Assembly (NCBI RefSeq): GCF_003096015.2
Contig: NZ_CP029185.2
Coordinates: 3,725,001-3,789,000 of the forward strand
Source: Limnobaculum parvum
GTDB taxonomy: Bacteria; Pseudomonadota; Gammaproteobacteria; Enterobacterales; Enterobacteriaceae
DNA length: 64,000 bases
Direction of reading: 5' to 3'
Positions 45,709 through 54,398 of the stretch are shown one piece after another (position 1 is the first letter of the stretch; the number at the start of each line of letters is the position of its first letter). A program made the position numbers and the translations under genes. The notes beneath the pieces were generated by a model. That model did no database searches, was not told the DNA's origin, and saw only the letters and a list, made by a program, of their open reading frames with translations.

Positions 45709-47160
45709 TTAACTAGCGCGCCAGCGGCGACGTAACCGCTGGCTAAGTCCGGTATCAAAACGCCAAACGTGATCGAATATTTTCATAATGTTTGGTTTAC
45801 CATGCTTAGACATAGCCACCGCGTGAAACCGGTGGTTATGTTTTTTTTGTTTATTTTTTATCTGATTGATTAAATTGTCTGGTAAACGTTGGGCAATAAA
45901 GTCGGAAACGATCACCACATCGGCATCAATCCAATCCTGCTGATTTAGCTTTTCTACCGTTTCTGATAAGCAGGCAGCCAGATCGGTACCCCCTCTAAAA
46001 CGCTGGCTAAGAAAGCGAATTGCTTCACTGATACCTGTCGATGATGTCAACTCGTAATGCACCACCTCGGTGGAAAAAAGTAAGATATAGCAGCGTCGAT
46101 TGTCAGCCATAGCGATACGTAATAATGCTAAACAAAATGCTTTGGCGCATTGTTCATTAAAGCCGCTCATGGATCCTGATGTATCGACGCAAACAATAAA
46201 TGGCCCTCTGGGGAGTTGCTCATTGACGGTTTTTGAAATTGCTCTTACTTTTACCTGCTCGCGCCAAGCATCGCCTTTTAGCTGATAAGTCAAAAGCTGC
46301 TGCTCTAAGAAACGTCGGTAAAATTCTAATTCCAGTTCATCAATATTTAGTAGCACCATTTCTGTGGGTAGCATTCTGACGATGTCATTACTCTGGAATA
46401 TACCATTAACGTTTTCAGGCAGCGTTGCTGGCTCTCTGACCATGACACGATATTTTTCATATTGGGTATCTTTACGATCGACAGATGTGGGTTGGTAACT
46501 TCGGCCTAATTGCTCCGCCAGCTTTTTTAATTCTGGCTGTTGTGCCAGAAATTTACCGTATTCAATTAGCGTGTTGCAGTCAGATCGATATTTTTCTCCA
46601 CGGCTCATATCCCATAGATGACCAGAACTCCGGTCGTTTTCCACCAAGAATGGTTCCAGTGCACTATTAATGGCCAGACGATCCTGAAGCTGAGATATCA
46701 ACTGTTCCCAATCCCCTTCAATCAGTGATTTGTGTAATGTGGTAACCTGAACGGAAAGGCTTTTTCGCCATTGATGTAAAAAAAGGCTACGAAAGCTCTC
46801 ATTACGATACTCCGCCGTGGCCGATAATTTTTTAGCCTGTTCAACGAAGGGGGAATGGAGTTCCTCAAGCTGTTTAACAACATTGTCCAACTGCTCAAAA
46901 AACAGGGCGTTTTCTGAAGAAATACTCTGTTTATAGAGTGTGAATTCTGCAGAGATAACCGCGGGCACGGCAGATTGTCGTAACTTATCCTGAAGCTTTA
47001 TCTTCCAGCCAGAAATTTCTTTATTAAAAGCATTTCTTATTTTTGGGTATTTTTCAAAAAATATGGCTAACTGAGGTGCTGCCAACAGGCCTATAAGCAA
47101 TTCTTCGATTATTTCACTTTCACTAATAGAAAGTAATAGCTCGATAGTTTGCAGGCTCAT
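45709..47160 (-). CDS. viaA: ViaA, VWA-domain partner of RavA
   Basis: 483-aa protein with a C-terminal von Willebrand factor A domain. The MIDAS motif FIVCVDTSGSMSG lies at about residues 322-334, with the threonine in RGGTDLAACL and the aspartate in VVIVSDF. The N-terminal half is helical, typical of ViaA. It works with the AAA+ ATPase RavA; in E. coli the pair affects membranes and aminoglycoside sensitivity under low oxygen. Length equals E. coli. Six bases after ravA. Confidence 0.95.
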   Translation of the reverse strand: MSLQTIELLLSISESEIIEELLIGLLAAPQLAIFFEKYPKIRNAFNKEISGWKIKLQDKLRQSAVPAVISAEFTLYKQSISSENALFFEQLDNVVKQLEELHSPFVEQAKKLSATAEYRNESFRSLFLHQWRKSLSVQVTTLHKSLIEGDWEQLISQLQDRLAINSALEPFLVENDRSSGHLWDMSRGEKYRSDCNTLIEYGKFLAQQPELKKLAEQLGRSYQPTSVDRKDTQYEKYRVMVREPATLPENVNGIFQSNDIVRMLPTEMVLLNIDELELEFYRRFLEQQLLTYQLKGDAWREQVKVRAISKTVNEQLPRGPFIVCVDTSGSMSGFNEQCAKAFCLALLRIAMADNRRCYILLFSTEVVHYELTSSTGISEAIRFLSQRFRGGTDLAACLSETVEKLNQQDWIDADVVIVSDFIAQRLPDNLINQIKNKQKKHNHRFHAVAMSKHGKPNIMKIFDHVWRFDTGLSQRLRRRWRAS

Positions 47161-47165
47161 AATGA

Positions 47166-48680
47166 CTATTCAGCTCCAGAAAAACGCTGTTTTTGTTTGC
47201 TGATTTCTTCATGTACCGCAAACAGACTGGCTTCAATTTTTTCCAGCCACTGCTTATTAATGAATAGACAGGGTTGAGCATCGGTAAAATATTTACGTTG
47301 TTGATTGAGTCTGGACTGAGCGTTTTCTAATCGTTGAACTAACTCTTCAGTTGGTTGTATATGAAAGCTATCGTCTGACAAAGACAGGATAGAAGGAGAT
47401 AAACTTAAATCCCGGATAATAAGTTGCATATTATCATCAACGGCCATATCTAAAGATTGTGAAAAACCAATGCCGTTAAGTTTACCTTTTGGCGATTCGC
47501 CTTTGGTTAACCATAATTCAATTTGTTGTTTTTCAATAACAATATGAGTTACTTCAATACCGTGGAGTTTCAGTGGTGTTTGTAATAATAGCGTTATTTT
47601 AGCTTCGGTAATATTTGCCGGTAATGCGTAGGTTTGTTTACGGTTAAACAGGGTAGTTTTACGTTCCAGTTTCAGAGATAACTGATTAGATTGTTTTTGC
47701 TTATATTTTAACCAATCAGCATTAATTTGTTGAATTTGTAATGTAATACTTTGCTGTTGAAATGCTTTTTCGGTAATTAATAATTCAATTTGATGTTCTA
47801 CCAGCGATAAAGAATTAATATCGTGCCACAGGCAATCTTTTAATAAGATGAGATCGATAGGGCTTATGGCATCTCTGTCACTAAAGAATGAACTGGCTTG
47901 CAGCAGTCGAATGGCTTTTTTCCAACGTCGGTCAGAAATATAAGGACTATTATTCAAAGCATTAAGGTTTTGGCGCAGAGAATATATCAGCTCAAATATA
48001 TCATCTGGTAACTTTACTTGGTTAATTTGTTGCTGCCATTCAACATACTCTTCATCACTGATACTTAATGATTCAATGGCAGAATTGAGCTTTTCACTGC
48101 TTTGATGATTGATCATCGATAAAAAGTTAGCTTTATCCTGAATATTGTTTAGCGATAAACGGATTAGCATCCTGTCGTATAGTGCTTCAAGACTGTTATC
48201 CTCTTCAGGAAGTTCGTTCGAGGCGGTAACCAATAATCGCAATGGCATGGCAACTTCAGTATCACCATTGCGGAAATGTCTTTCATTTATTGCCGTTAAT
48301 AATGTATTTAGAATAGCAGGGCCTGCTTTCCATATTTCATCTAAAAAAACTATTTCAGCTTCAGGTAGATAGTTTTTAGTTAATCTAATATATCGACCAT
48401 CTTCTTTTAACGCTTGAATAGATAATGGCCCAAACACCTCTTCTGGCGTTGAAAATCGAGTCATCAAATATTCAAAAGCATTAGCCTGTTTAAACGAGTA
48501 TTTTAATCGGCGAGCTATCATACTTTTGGCAATACCTGGGGGCCCCAATAAAAAAACACTTTCCCCACACAGCGCGGCTAGCAGGCAGAGTCTTATGACG
48601 TGCTGGCGTTCATAAAGATCGGTTTCAAGGATACTGCTTAAACGGGTTATTCGTTCCGACAGGTATTTAGATTTAAGCAT
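47166..48680 (-). CDS. ravA: MoxR-type AAA+ ATPase RavA
   Basis: 504-aa ATPase. Walker A GPPGIAKS at residues 46-53, Walker B IVFLDEIWKAGPAILNTLL, sensor 1 VTASNELPEE and arginine-finger region LYDRMLIRL; C-terminal discontinuous triple-helix and LARA-like domain. Close to E. coli RavA. Start ATG 48680 (MLKSKYLSERITRLSSIL) fits the family; an upstream in-frame extension of 16 residues does not. No clear ribosome site precedes it. Operon with viaA. Confidence 0.94.
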   Translation of the reverse strand: MLKSKYLSERITRLSSILETDLYERQHVIRLCLLAALCGESVFLLGPPGIAKSMIARRLKYSFKQANAFEYLMTRFSTPEEVFGPLSIQALKEDGRYIRLTKNYLPEAEIVFLDEIWKAGPAILNTLLTAINERHFRNGDTEVAMPLRLLVTASNELPEEDNSLEALYDRMLIRLSLNNIQDKANFLSMINHQSSEKLNSAIESLSISDEEYVEWQQQINQVKLPDDIFELIYSLRQNLNALNNSPYISDRRWKKAIRLLQASSFFSDRDAISPIDLILLKDCLWHDINSLSLVEHQIELLITEKAFQQQSITLQIQQINADWLKYKQKQSNQLSLKLERKTTLFNRKQTYALPANITEAKITLLLQTPLKLHGIEVTHIVIEKQQIELWLTKGESPKGKLNGIGFSQSLDMAVDDNMQLIIRDLSLSPSILSLSDDSFHIQPTEELVQRLENAQSRLNQQRKYFTDAQPCLFINKQWLEKIEASLFAVHEEISKQKQRFSGAE

Positions 48681-48808
48681 GATGAGAGTGACTGAATAAT
48701 AATTAGTAAGAAAATTATAGCAGATCAATGATTAGTAATACTTTTACTTTACAACTAAAATAGATCTATCAGGGAAATTTAAACGTCGTTATGAAATATT
48801 TTATTGGC

Positions 48809-48830
48809 ATCTGCTTTATATAAAGCAGAT
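48809..48830. promoter_or_regulatory. 22-bp perfect palindrome between ravA and kup
   Basis: ATCTGCTTTATA and its exact complement form a spacer-free 22-bp palindrome 62 nt before the kup start and 128 nt from the ravA start. It could be a dimeric regulator site or, as RNA, a small hairpin. No family recognised. Confidence 0.5.
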
Positions 48831-48892
48831 ATTTATCAATATGTCTTTGGTTCTCCAACCACCGTATAAAAACGCGGATACAAGAAGCACTT

Positions 48893-50761
48893 ATGAGTAC
48901 AGATAATAAACGCTCGTTGCCGGCAACCATGTTAGCCACAATTGGTGTGGTTTATGGTGATATAGGTACCAGTCCTCTTTATACCCTAAGGGAATGTTTT
49001 TCTGGCTATTATGGATTTAGCGTTGAGCCTGATGTCATTTTTGGTTTCCTGTCTTTAATCTTCTGGATGCTTATTGTGGTGGTATCCCTTAAGTACCTGA
49101 GTTTTGTTATGCGGGCTGATAACGCAGGTGAAGGTGGGATTCTGACGTTAATGTCTTTGGCGGGAAGATATGCCAGCGATAAAAAAACCGCATTTGTGGT
49201 GATTATCGGGCTGATTGGTGGCAGCTTCTTTTATGGTGAGGTGGTGATTACGCCGGCAGTTTCAGTCATGTCAGCGTTAGAGGGGCTGGAAATTCTGGCT
49301 CCCTCCCTTGAAACCTATATTGTTCCCTGTGCGGTAGTGGTTTTGACCATCCTTTTTTGTATTCAGAAGCATGGAACCACGGGTATCAGTAAAGTATTTG
49401 CTCCGGTTATGCTGCTCTGGTTTTTCGTCATTGGTTTGTTAGGTGCTCGTAGCATTTTAGCCAGTCCGGAAGTGCTGTATGCCCTTAATCCTTCTTGGGC
49501 GATTGGTTTTTTTCTTGAATATAAGGCGTTATCATTTTTCGCCCTTGGTGCTGTCGTTTTAGCTATTACCGGTGTTGAAGCGCTGTATGCTGATATGGGC
49601 CACTTTGGTAAAATGCCGATTCGTTATGCCTGGTTTACTGTGGTATTGCCTTGTTTAGTTCTCAACTATTTTGGTCAGGGCGCATTATTATTGAGAAGTC
49701 CGGAAGCGATAAAGAATCCTTTCTTCTTGCTGGCTCCAGATTGGGCGCTAATTCCACTGTTGATTTTGGCCGCATTGGCTACGGTTATCGCCTCCCAAGC
49801 TGTTATCTCTGGCGTTTTCTCTCTCACTCGACAAGCGGTGCATTTAGGGTATTTACCACCGATGAAAATTTTGCACACCTCCGATATGGAGGCAGGGCAA
49901 ATCTATATCCCGGTTATTAACTGGCTACTGTATATTGCTGTGGTTTTGGTGATTGTTACCTTCAAACACTCCAGTAACCTTGCTGCTGCTTATGGTATAG
50001 CCGTAACGGGAACCATGGTAATAACCTCTATTCTCTCTTGTACTGTGGCTAATCAAAACTGGCATTGGCCACGTATTGCTACCGTGACTATTCTGACGGT
50101 TTTGCTGTGTGTTGATGTTCCTTTGTTCTCAGCTAATGCCGTTAAGGTGTTCTCCGGAGGTTGGTTACCGTTGCTGCTGGGGCTATGTATGTTTATCGTG
50201 ATGACGTCTTGGAAAAGCGAGCGATTCCGGTTGCTGCGTCGTATACACGAACATGGCAACTCTCTGGAAGCGCTAATTGCCTCGCTGGAAAAGAACCCGC
50301 CTACGCGAGTTAAAGGCACAGCGGTGTTTATGATACGTACAACCAACGTGATTCCGTTCTCTTTGCTGCATAATCTAACCCATAACAAAGTGCTGCATGA
50401 AAGGGTGATTTTAATGACGATAAAAACCGTCGATACCCCTTATGTGCATAACGTTCAGCGGGTGACTATTGAGCAGCTTTCACCGTCGTTTTGGCGCGTT
50501 GTGTCCAGCTATGGCTATAAAGAAACGCCAAATGTCGAAAATATCTTTTATCTGTGCGGGTTGGAAGGGTTGTCATTCAATATGGAGGAGGCATCATTCT
50601 TCCTTTCTCATGAATCGGTTAAATTAGGTAAACGCCCGTGGTATTTGAAAATCAGAGGTCAGCTATTTTTGGCGCTTAATCGTAATGCGTTACGGGCAGC
50701 CGATCAGTTTAAGATACCGCCGAACAGGGTGATTGAGCTGGGGACGCAGATAGATATATAG
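48893..50761 (+). CDS. kup: Low-affinity potassium uptake protein Kup
   Basis: 622-aa membrane protein, proton-coupled K+ symporter. About 12 membrane helices in residues 12-455 (first: ATIGVVYGDIGTSPLYTLRE, the family signature) and a cytoplasmic C-terminal domain of about 170 residues. Length equals E. coli Kup. Start ATG 48893 has AAGAAGCACTT upstream. The dispersed repeat copy C starts 30 nt past the stop; in E. coli rbsD follows. Confidence 0.96.
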   Translation: MSTDNKRSLPATMLATIGVVYGDIGTSPLYTLRECFSGYYGFSVEPDVIFGFLSLIFWMLIVVVSLKYLSFVMRADNAGEGGILTLMSLAGRYASDKKTAFVVIIGLIGGSFFYGEVVITPAVSVMSALEGLEILAPSLETYIVPCAVVVLTILFCIQKHGTTGISKVFAPVMLLWFFVIGLLGARSILASPEVLYALNPSWAIGFFLEYKALSFFALGAVVLAITGVEALYADMGHFGKMPIRYAWFTVVLPCLVLNYFGQGALLLRSPEAIKNPFFLLAPDWALIPLLILAALATVIASQAVISGVFSLTRQAVHLGYLPPMKILHTSDMEAGQIYIPVINWLLYIAVVLVIVTFKHSSNLAAAYGIAVTGTMVITSILSCTVANQNWHWPRIATVTILTVLLCVDVPLFSANAVKVFSGGWLPLLLGLCMFIVMTSWKSERFRLLRRIHEHGNSLEALIASLEKNPPTRVKGTAVFMIRTTNVIPFSLLHNLTHNKVLHERVILMTIKTVDTPYVHNVQRVTIEQLSPSFWRVVSSYGYKETPNVENIFYLCGLEGLSFNMEEASFFLSHESVKLGKRPWYLKIRGQLFLALNRNALRAADQFKIPPNRVIELGTQIDI

Positions 50762-50791
50762 AAAGTGGATTTTGTTATAGATATTTAATCA

Positions 50792-50959
50792 GCTTTTGTG
50801 AATATTCCGGCCGTAATGACAATGTGGTTATATGAACATTGTGTTCGGCCGGAAGACCATTTTACTTAGCTTCGGAGTGCGTCGGGCCTGGCCGGGTTAG
50901 GGGCGCTCCGGCAGCTAAAGCTGCTACGACCCCAACACCGTGCCTCCCAACGATTGGCT
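50792..50959 (+). repeat. Dispersed structured intergenic element, copy C (short form)
   Basis: About 168 nt, homologous to 31251-31490 at both ends but lacking the CAAACAGG and TTGGC hairpins of the middle. Arms TTCCGGCCG (50805-50813) and CGGCCGGAA (50846-50854) pair perfectly; the enclosed part has its own ACAATGT/ACATTGT stem. The replaced middle holds GCAGC-TAAA-GCTGC. It ends CCCAACGATTGGCT. Sense to kup. Confidence 0.85.
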
Positions 50960-51104
50960 ATCTTAAGGGGCTAAACCGAACAACCATACTTTGTTATCAA
51001 TCTGAAAACATCTTCAGTGGGCTAGCGCAAGAGTCAAGTCGCCCCCTCGCCCGATGATTAACTTTTTTAAAGATGATTATTAATATTAGAAAATATAAAT
51101 GTTA
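50960..51104. other. Remainder of kup-hsrA gap
   Basis: 145 nt between element C and the convergent hsrA gene. A segment near 51030-51055 (GTCAAGTCGCCCCCTCGCCC) faintly resembles the CAAGTCGACCCC part of the dispersed element and could be a degraded tail. No gene. Confidence 0.35.
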
Positions 51105-52496
51105 TTAACCCTTTCTTCCCGTTATCAAATTATCCCCATCGCCAGGTTTTAGCATGATGAATACCAGCGAGGACAAGAAGGTGATAACGCCCATGGTGAT
51201 AAAGGTGTAATGGAAGTGGTCGATGGTATTTCCGCTGGAGAAGGTTTCGTAAGCGTGAAGTACGGTGGCGCTAACGGCAACACCAAAGCTGATGGATAGC
51301 TGCTGGGTTACGGCCATCAGGCTATTACCGGAACTGGCGTTTTTATCGGTTAAATCACCCAGCGTAATGGTATTCATGGCGGTGAATTGCACCGACATTA
51401 CCATCCCCATAAAAAACAGTGGAATAATTAGCATCCACAGCGGCTCTGCCGGGTCTTGTAATGAAAATTGGGAGATCATTGCACCAATCAGCAATGTAAC
51501 GGCAATCAGAGTATTACGATAACCAAACTTATTAAGCACTTTAGTCACTATCGATTTAGCCAGCAGTGAACCAACCGCCGTTGGTGCCATCATACAGCCT
51601 GCTATCAGCGCCGAATAACCAAATCCGATTTGTAACATTAGCGGCATCAGAAAAGGGACACTTCCGGTTCCTAAGCGCGAAACGATGCTGCCCAGAATAC
51701 CGGCAGAGAAAGTACGGATCTTAAACAGTGATAAGTGAAATAACGGGTGTCGATATCTAAATGCATGCCACACATACAGGAAGAGCAGAATAATCCCTGA
51801 AATAAAAATCAGTATAGCGAGTTGAGTTGACACAATGTGTTCGCTAAACAGTGATAACCCACTAAGCAACACCACTAGGCTTAAGCCAAACAGTAGGAAG
51901 CCCAATATATCGAATTTACGACCGGGAACGGTAAAATCAGGCATATATTTACGGGCATAAAACAGACCTATTAACCCGACAGGAATATTTATCAGGAAGA
52001 TCCAGTGCCAAGTAGCATATGTGACTAGCCACCCTCCTAGTAGTGGGCCAACAATGGGGCCAATCAATCCGGGTATAGTGACAAAATTTAATACGGATAA
52101 CAGTTCACTGCGTGGGTAGGCTCTTAACAACGCAAGGCGGGCAACGGGCATCATCATCGCCCCGCCTATACCTTGGATAATTCGCGAAATGACTAACATT
52201 GAGAGTGAATGTGATAGCGCGCAAAACAGAGAGCCAAGCACAAACAGAAATACCGAAATCATAAAAACTTTGCGAGTGCCAAAACGATCGGCTAACCAAC
52301 CGCTAATGGGAATTAGCATCGCAACCGTGAGCGTATAGCTAATTATGGCTGACTGCATTGCCAATGGGGAATGATTGAGGCTTTTAGCAATAGCAGGAAT
52401 GGCTGTATTTAATATCGTGGCATCCAGCGCCTGCATAAAGAACGCAGTAGCGGCAATCCAAGGTAGACCTGCTACACTACGTGCTAATTGAGTCAT
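51105..52496 (-). CDS. hsrA: MFS transporter HsrA (DHA2 family)
   Basis: 463-aa inner-membrane drug/proton antiporter-like protein with 14 predicted membrane helices. Motif A-like GWLADRFGTRKVF (about residues 60-72) and motif C-like GLIGPIVGPLLGGW. Similar along its length to E. coli HsrA/YieO (GLPWIAATAFFMQALDATIL, FIFLINIPVG-type segments, MQFTAMNTITLGDLTDKNAS). The E. coli protein was linked to homocysteine resistance; natural substrate unknown. Four bases after yieP in the same direction. Confidence 0.9.
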   Translation of the reverse strand: MTQLARSVAGLPWIAATAFFMQALDATILNTAIPAIAKSLNHSPLAMQSAIISYTLTVAMLIPISGWLADRFGTRKVFMISVFLFVLGSLFCALSHSLSMLVISRIIQGIGGAMMMPVARLALLRAYPRSELLSVLNFVTIPGLIGPIVGPLLGGWLVTYATWHWIFLINIPVGLIGLFYARKYMPDFTVPGRKFDILGFLLFGLSLVVLLSGLSLFSEHIVSTQLAILIFISGIILLFLYVWHAFRYRHPLFHLSLFKIRTFSAGILGSIVSRLGTGSVPFLMPLMLQIGFGYSALIAGCMMAPTAVGSLLAKSIVTKVLNKFGYRNTLIAVTLLIGAMISQFSLQDPAEPLWMLIIPLFFMGMVMSVQFTAMNTITLGDLTDKNASSGNSLMAVTQQLSISFGVAVSATVLHAYETFSSGNTIDHFHYTFITMGVITFLSSLVFIMLKPGDGDNLITGRKG

Positions 52497-52499
52497 TCA

Positions 52500-53219
52500 T
52501 TATCCTGCGGTTAATTTAATATTGTAGATCTTAATATCCTTTTCTAATAATTCCTGTGTGGCCTTAAGTGCTTCTGCACTATCCTTTTTCAGGATAGCAT
52601 CAACAATGGATTGATGGTGTTCCAGCTTGATAACTTCATTATTGGTAATTGACCTGAAATAAGTTTGATAGACCGAACTAAACAGGTTGGAGAAGGAAGT
52701 CAAAAGCGGATTACAGCTGGCATTGTAGATAAGTTTATGGAATTCCGTATCAACCTGTACCCACTTTTCAGTGTCGAAATTTTTGTGTAATGAACGCATT
52801 TCAGCCATTAAAAGAGAGAGTTGATAGCGCTGTTCATTACTGGCATGTATTGCAGCCAAAGCGGCAGCCTGAGGCTCTAATGCCCGGCGTAATACCACAA
52901 AGTGTTGAGTGACTTCAAAAAAGTTATCTTTACTAATCCACCATGAAAGCAGATCTTTATCGAGAAAATTCCAGTGATACTTAGGCATAACTCGCGTACC
53001 AATCCGCGGTCGGGCAAGCAACATGCCTTTAGCAGTAAGCATTTTTACCGCTTCTCTGATGGCGGTTCTGCTAACGCTATATATTTCACAGAGTTCATTT
53101 TCACCCGGCAATATACTTTCTGCTGCAAATTCGCCAGACAAAATACGGTGTGCTAACTTTTCTGCAACCAAATAAGACAGATTTCGGTGGGCGGCCTGTT
53201 GCTGAACGCTAAATGGCAT
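52500..53219 (-). CDS. yieP: GntR/FadR-family regulator YieP
   Basis: 239-aa regulator. N-terminal winged helix (LAHRILSGEFAAESILPGEN, YSVSRTAIREAVKMLTAKGM) and C-terminal FCD all-helical ligand domain (residues about 85-225). Strongly like E. coli YieP (RPRIGTRVMPKYHWNFLDKD). Start ATG 53219 (MPFSVQQQAAHRNLSY) matches; the upstream in-frame extension is not conserved. Operon with hsrA, as in E. coli. Confidence 0.92.
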   Translation of the reverse strand: MPFSVQQQAAHRNLSYLVAEKLAHRILSGEFAAESILPGENELCEIYSVSRTAIREAVKMLTAKGMLLARPRIGTRVMPKYHWNFLDKDLLSWWISKDNFFEVTQHFVVLRRALEPQAAALAAIHASNEQRYQLSLLMAEMRSLHKNFDTEKWVQVDTEFHKLIYNASCNPLLTSFSNLFSSVYQTYFRSITNNEVIKLEHHQSIVDAILKKDSAEALKATQELLEKDIKIYNIKLTAG

Positions 53220-53359
53220 TATGTTAAGTATCCTTTCGCAGTTATCAATGTAAACCATTTGATTTTTTTAATGATTATTTTTGTTACACAACGAGAAGCA
53301 CGCTATTTTATCCGATAAAGGGCGATAAAATAATAAACATTTCACCTTATTATGATCAC

Positions 53360-53375
53360 ACGTAATCGATAACGT
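53360..53375. promoter_or_regulatory. PurR-like palindrome upstream of yieP
   Basis: ACGTAATCGATAACGT has the central CG and A/T flanks of PurR boxes (consensus ANGCAANCGNTTNCNT) but differs at two defined positions. It is 141 nt before yieP. It could be a weak PurR site or an unrelated operator. Confidence 0.3.
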
Positions 53376-53423
53376 ATTTAAATAAGATAGGAATTATCTA
53401 CTTGGATGAATCGCAGATAAAAC

Positions 53424-53465
53424 ACCGCCCTCTATAAAACCGGAATTCAGCTAAAACAGGGCGGT
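53424..53465 (-). terminator. Terminator hairpin after yieH
   Basis: Eight-base-pair stem ACCGCCCT against AGGGCGGT, 26-nt loop, nine bases past the yieH stop on the minus strand and followed by GTTTTATC. Confidence 0.65.
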
Positions 53466-53474
53466 AAATCGATT

Positions 53475-54143
53475 TTACGACTGATAAATATCCCAGCCTT
53501 TTTCTTTCCATAACAGGGGTAATTCACTCATATTATAGAACGTAGTGACCAGAGGGTGATCGATTGGCTGATTGTGTGGATCGGCACAGTAGTAAAATAC
53601 GGGAATACCGGCAGCAATACCGGCATGGGCACCTGCAACGGAGTCCTCAACTAAAATACATTTTTCCAATGGGATATCGAGCTTTTCACAGGCAAATACC
53701 AATAGTGCCGGATCGGGTTTCCAACGCTGGATATCAAAAGCGCTGTATAAATGGTCACCAAAGAAATCGATCAGCTTGGTTAGCCCTAGAGAATGCTGCA
53801 TTTTACTGACTGGACCATTAGAAACGACGGCCATAGGCACAGTAATGCCTTCCAGCAGAGGACGGATCCCTTTGATAGGTTTCAGGCTCAGTTCGAACAA
53901 CCGTGCCATATCCTGTCGGTACTCTTTCTCCAGTTTGTCGTCAGGCTGATCGAGACCATAGGTCTCCCTGACTTGAGCAAACACTTTATAAAGATTGGTT
54001 CCCTTAAACTGCTTTATGCACTCTTCTGTAGAAAGTGGAATGCCATAGCTCATAAAAACGTTAGAAAAAGATTCACAACATAAAATCTCGCTGTCTACTA
54101 AGGTGCCATCACTATCAAACAGCACGCATTCAACCGGTTGCAT
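53475..54143 (-). CDS. yieH: HAD-family phosphatase YieH (6-phosphogluconate phosphatase)
   Basis: 222-aa cytoplasmic phosphatase. Motif I DSDGTLVDSE with the family D residues (about residues 9 and 11), motif II VVSNGP, motif III lysine in RWKPDPALL and motif IV LVEDSVAGAHAG. Very similar to E. coli YieH, reported to act on 6-phosphogluconate and similar phosphates. Divergent from the adenine permease gene, its neighbour in E. coli too. Confidence 0.9.
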   Translation of the reverse strand: MQPVECVLFDSDGTLVDSEILCCESFSNVFMSYGIPLSTEECIKQFKGTNLYKVFAQVRETYGLDQPDDKLEKEYRQDMARLFELSLKPIKGIRPLLEGITVPMAVVSNGPVSKMQHSLGLTKLIDFFGDHLYSAFDIQRWKPDPALLVFACEKLDIPLEKCILVEDSVAGAHAGIAAGIPVFYYCADPHNQPIDHPLVTTFYNMSELPLLWKEKGWDIYQS

Positions 54144-54324
54144 AATTCATTCCTTCACAAGTGACCAAAGTGTTTCATGTTAGAGGACATTCTATATATT
54201 AAAACAGTGTTTCAATAAATGGTAGTTCTTTGTTTATTTTGGATTTTTTGATAATAATCATATTGTTTGTAGTACAAAACGACCCATCAGGATTGCAACC
54301 TAATGATAAAAACTTAAATAATTC

Positions 54325-54340
54325 ATGTAATCGATTGCGT
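54325..54340. promoter_or_regulatory. PurR operator upstream of adenine permease
   Basis: ATGTAATCGATTGCGT matches the PurR box ANGCAANCGNTTNCNT at all but one defined position. It lies 59 nt before the permease start. Purine-responsive repression of adenine uptake by PurR is known in E. coli and fits here. Confidence 0.75.
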
Positions 54341-54398
54341 ATTTTGGTATATGTAGCGGCTTAGTTTTTATTACTTCATCTTCTTTCCGGATATCAAA

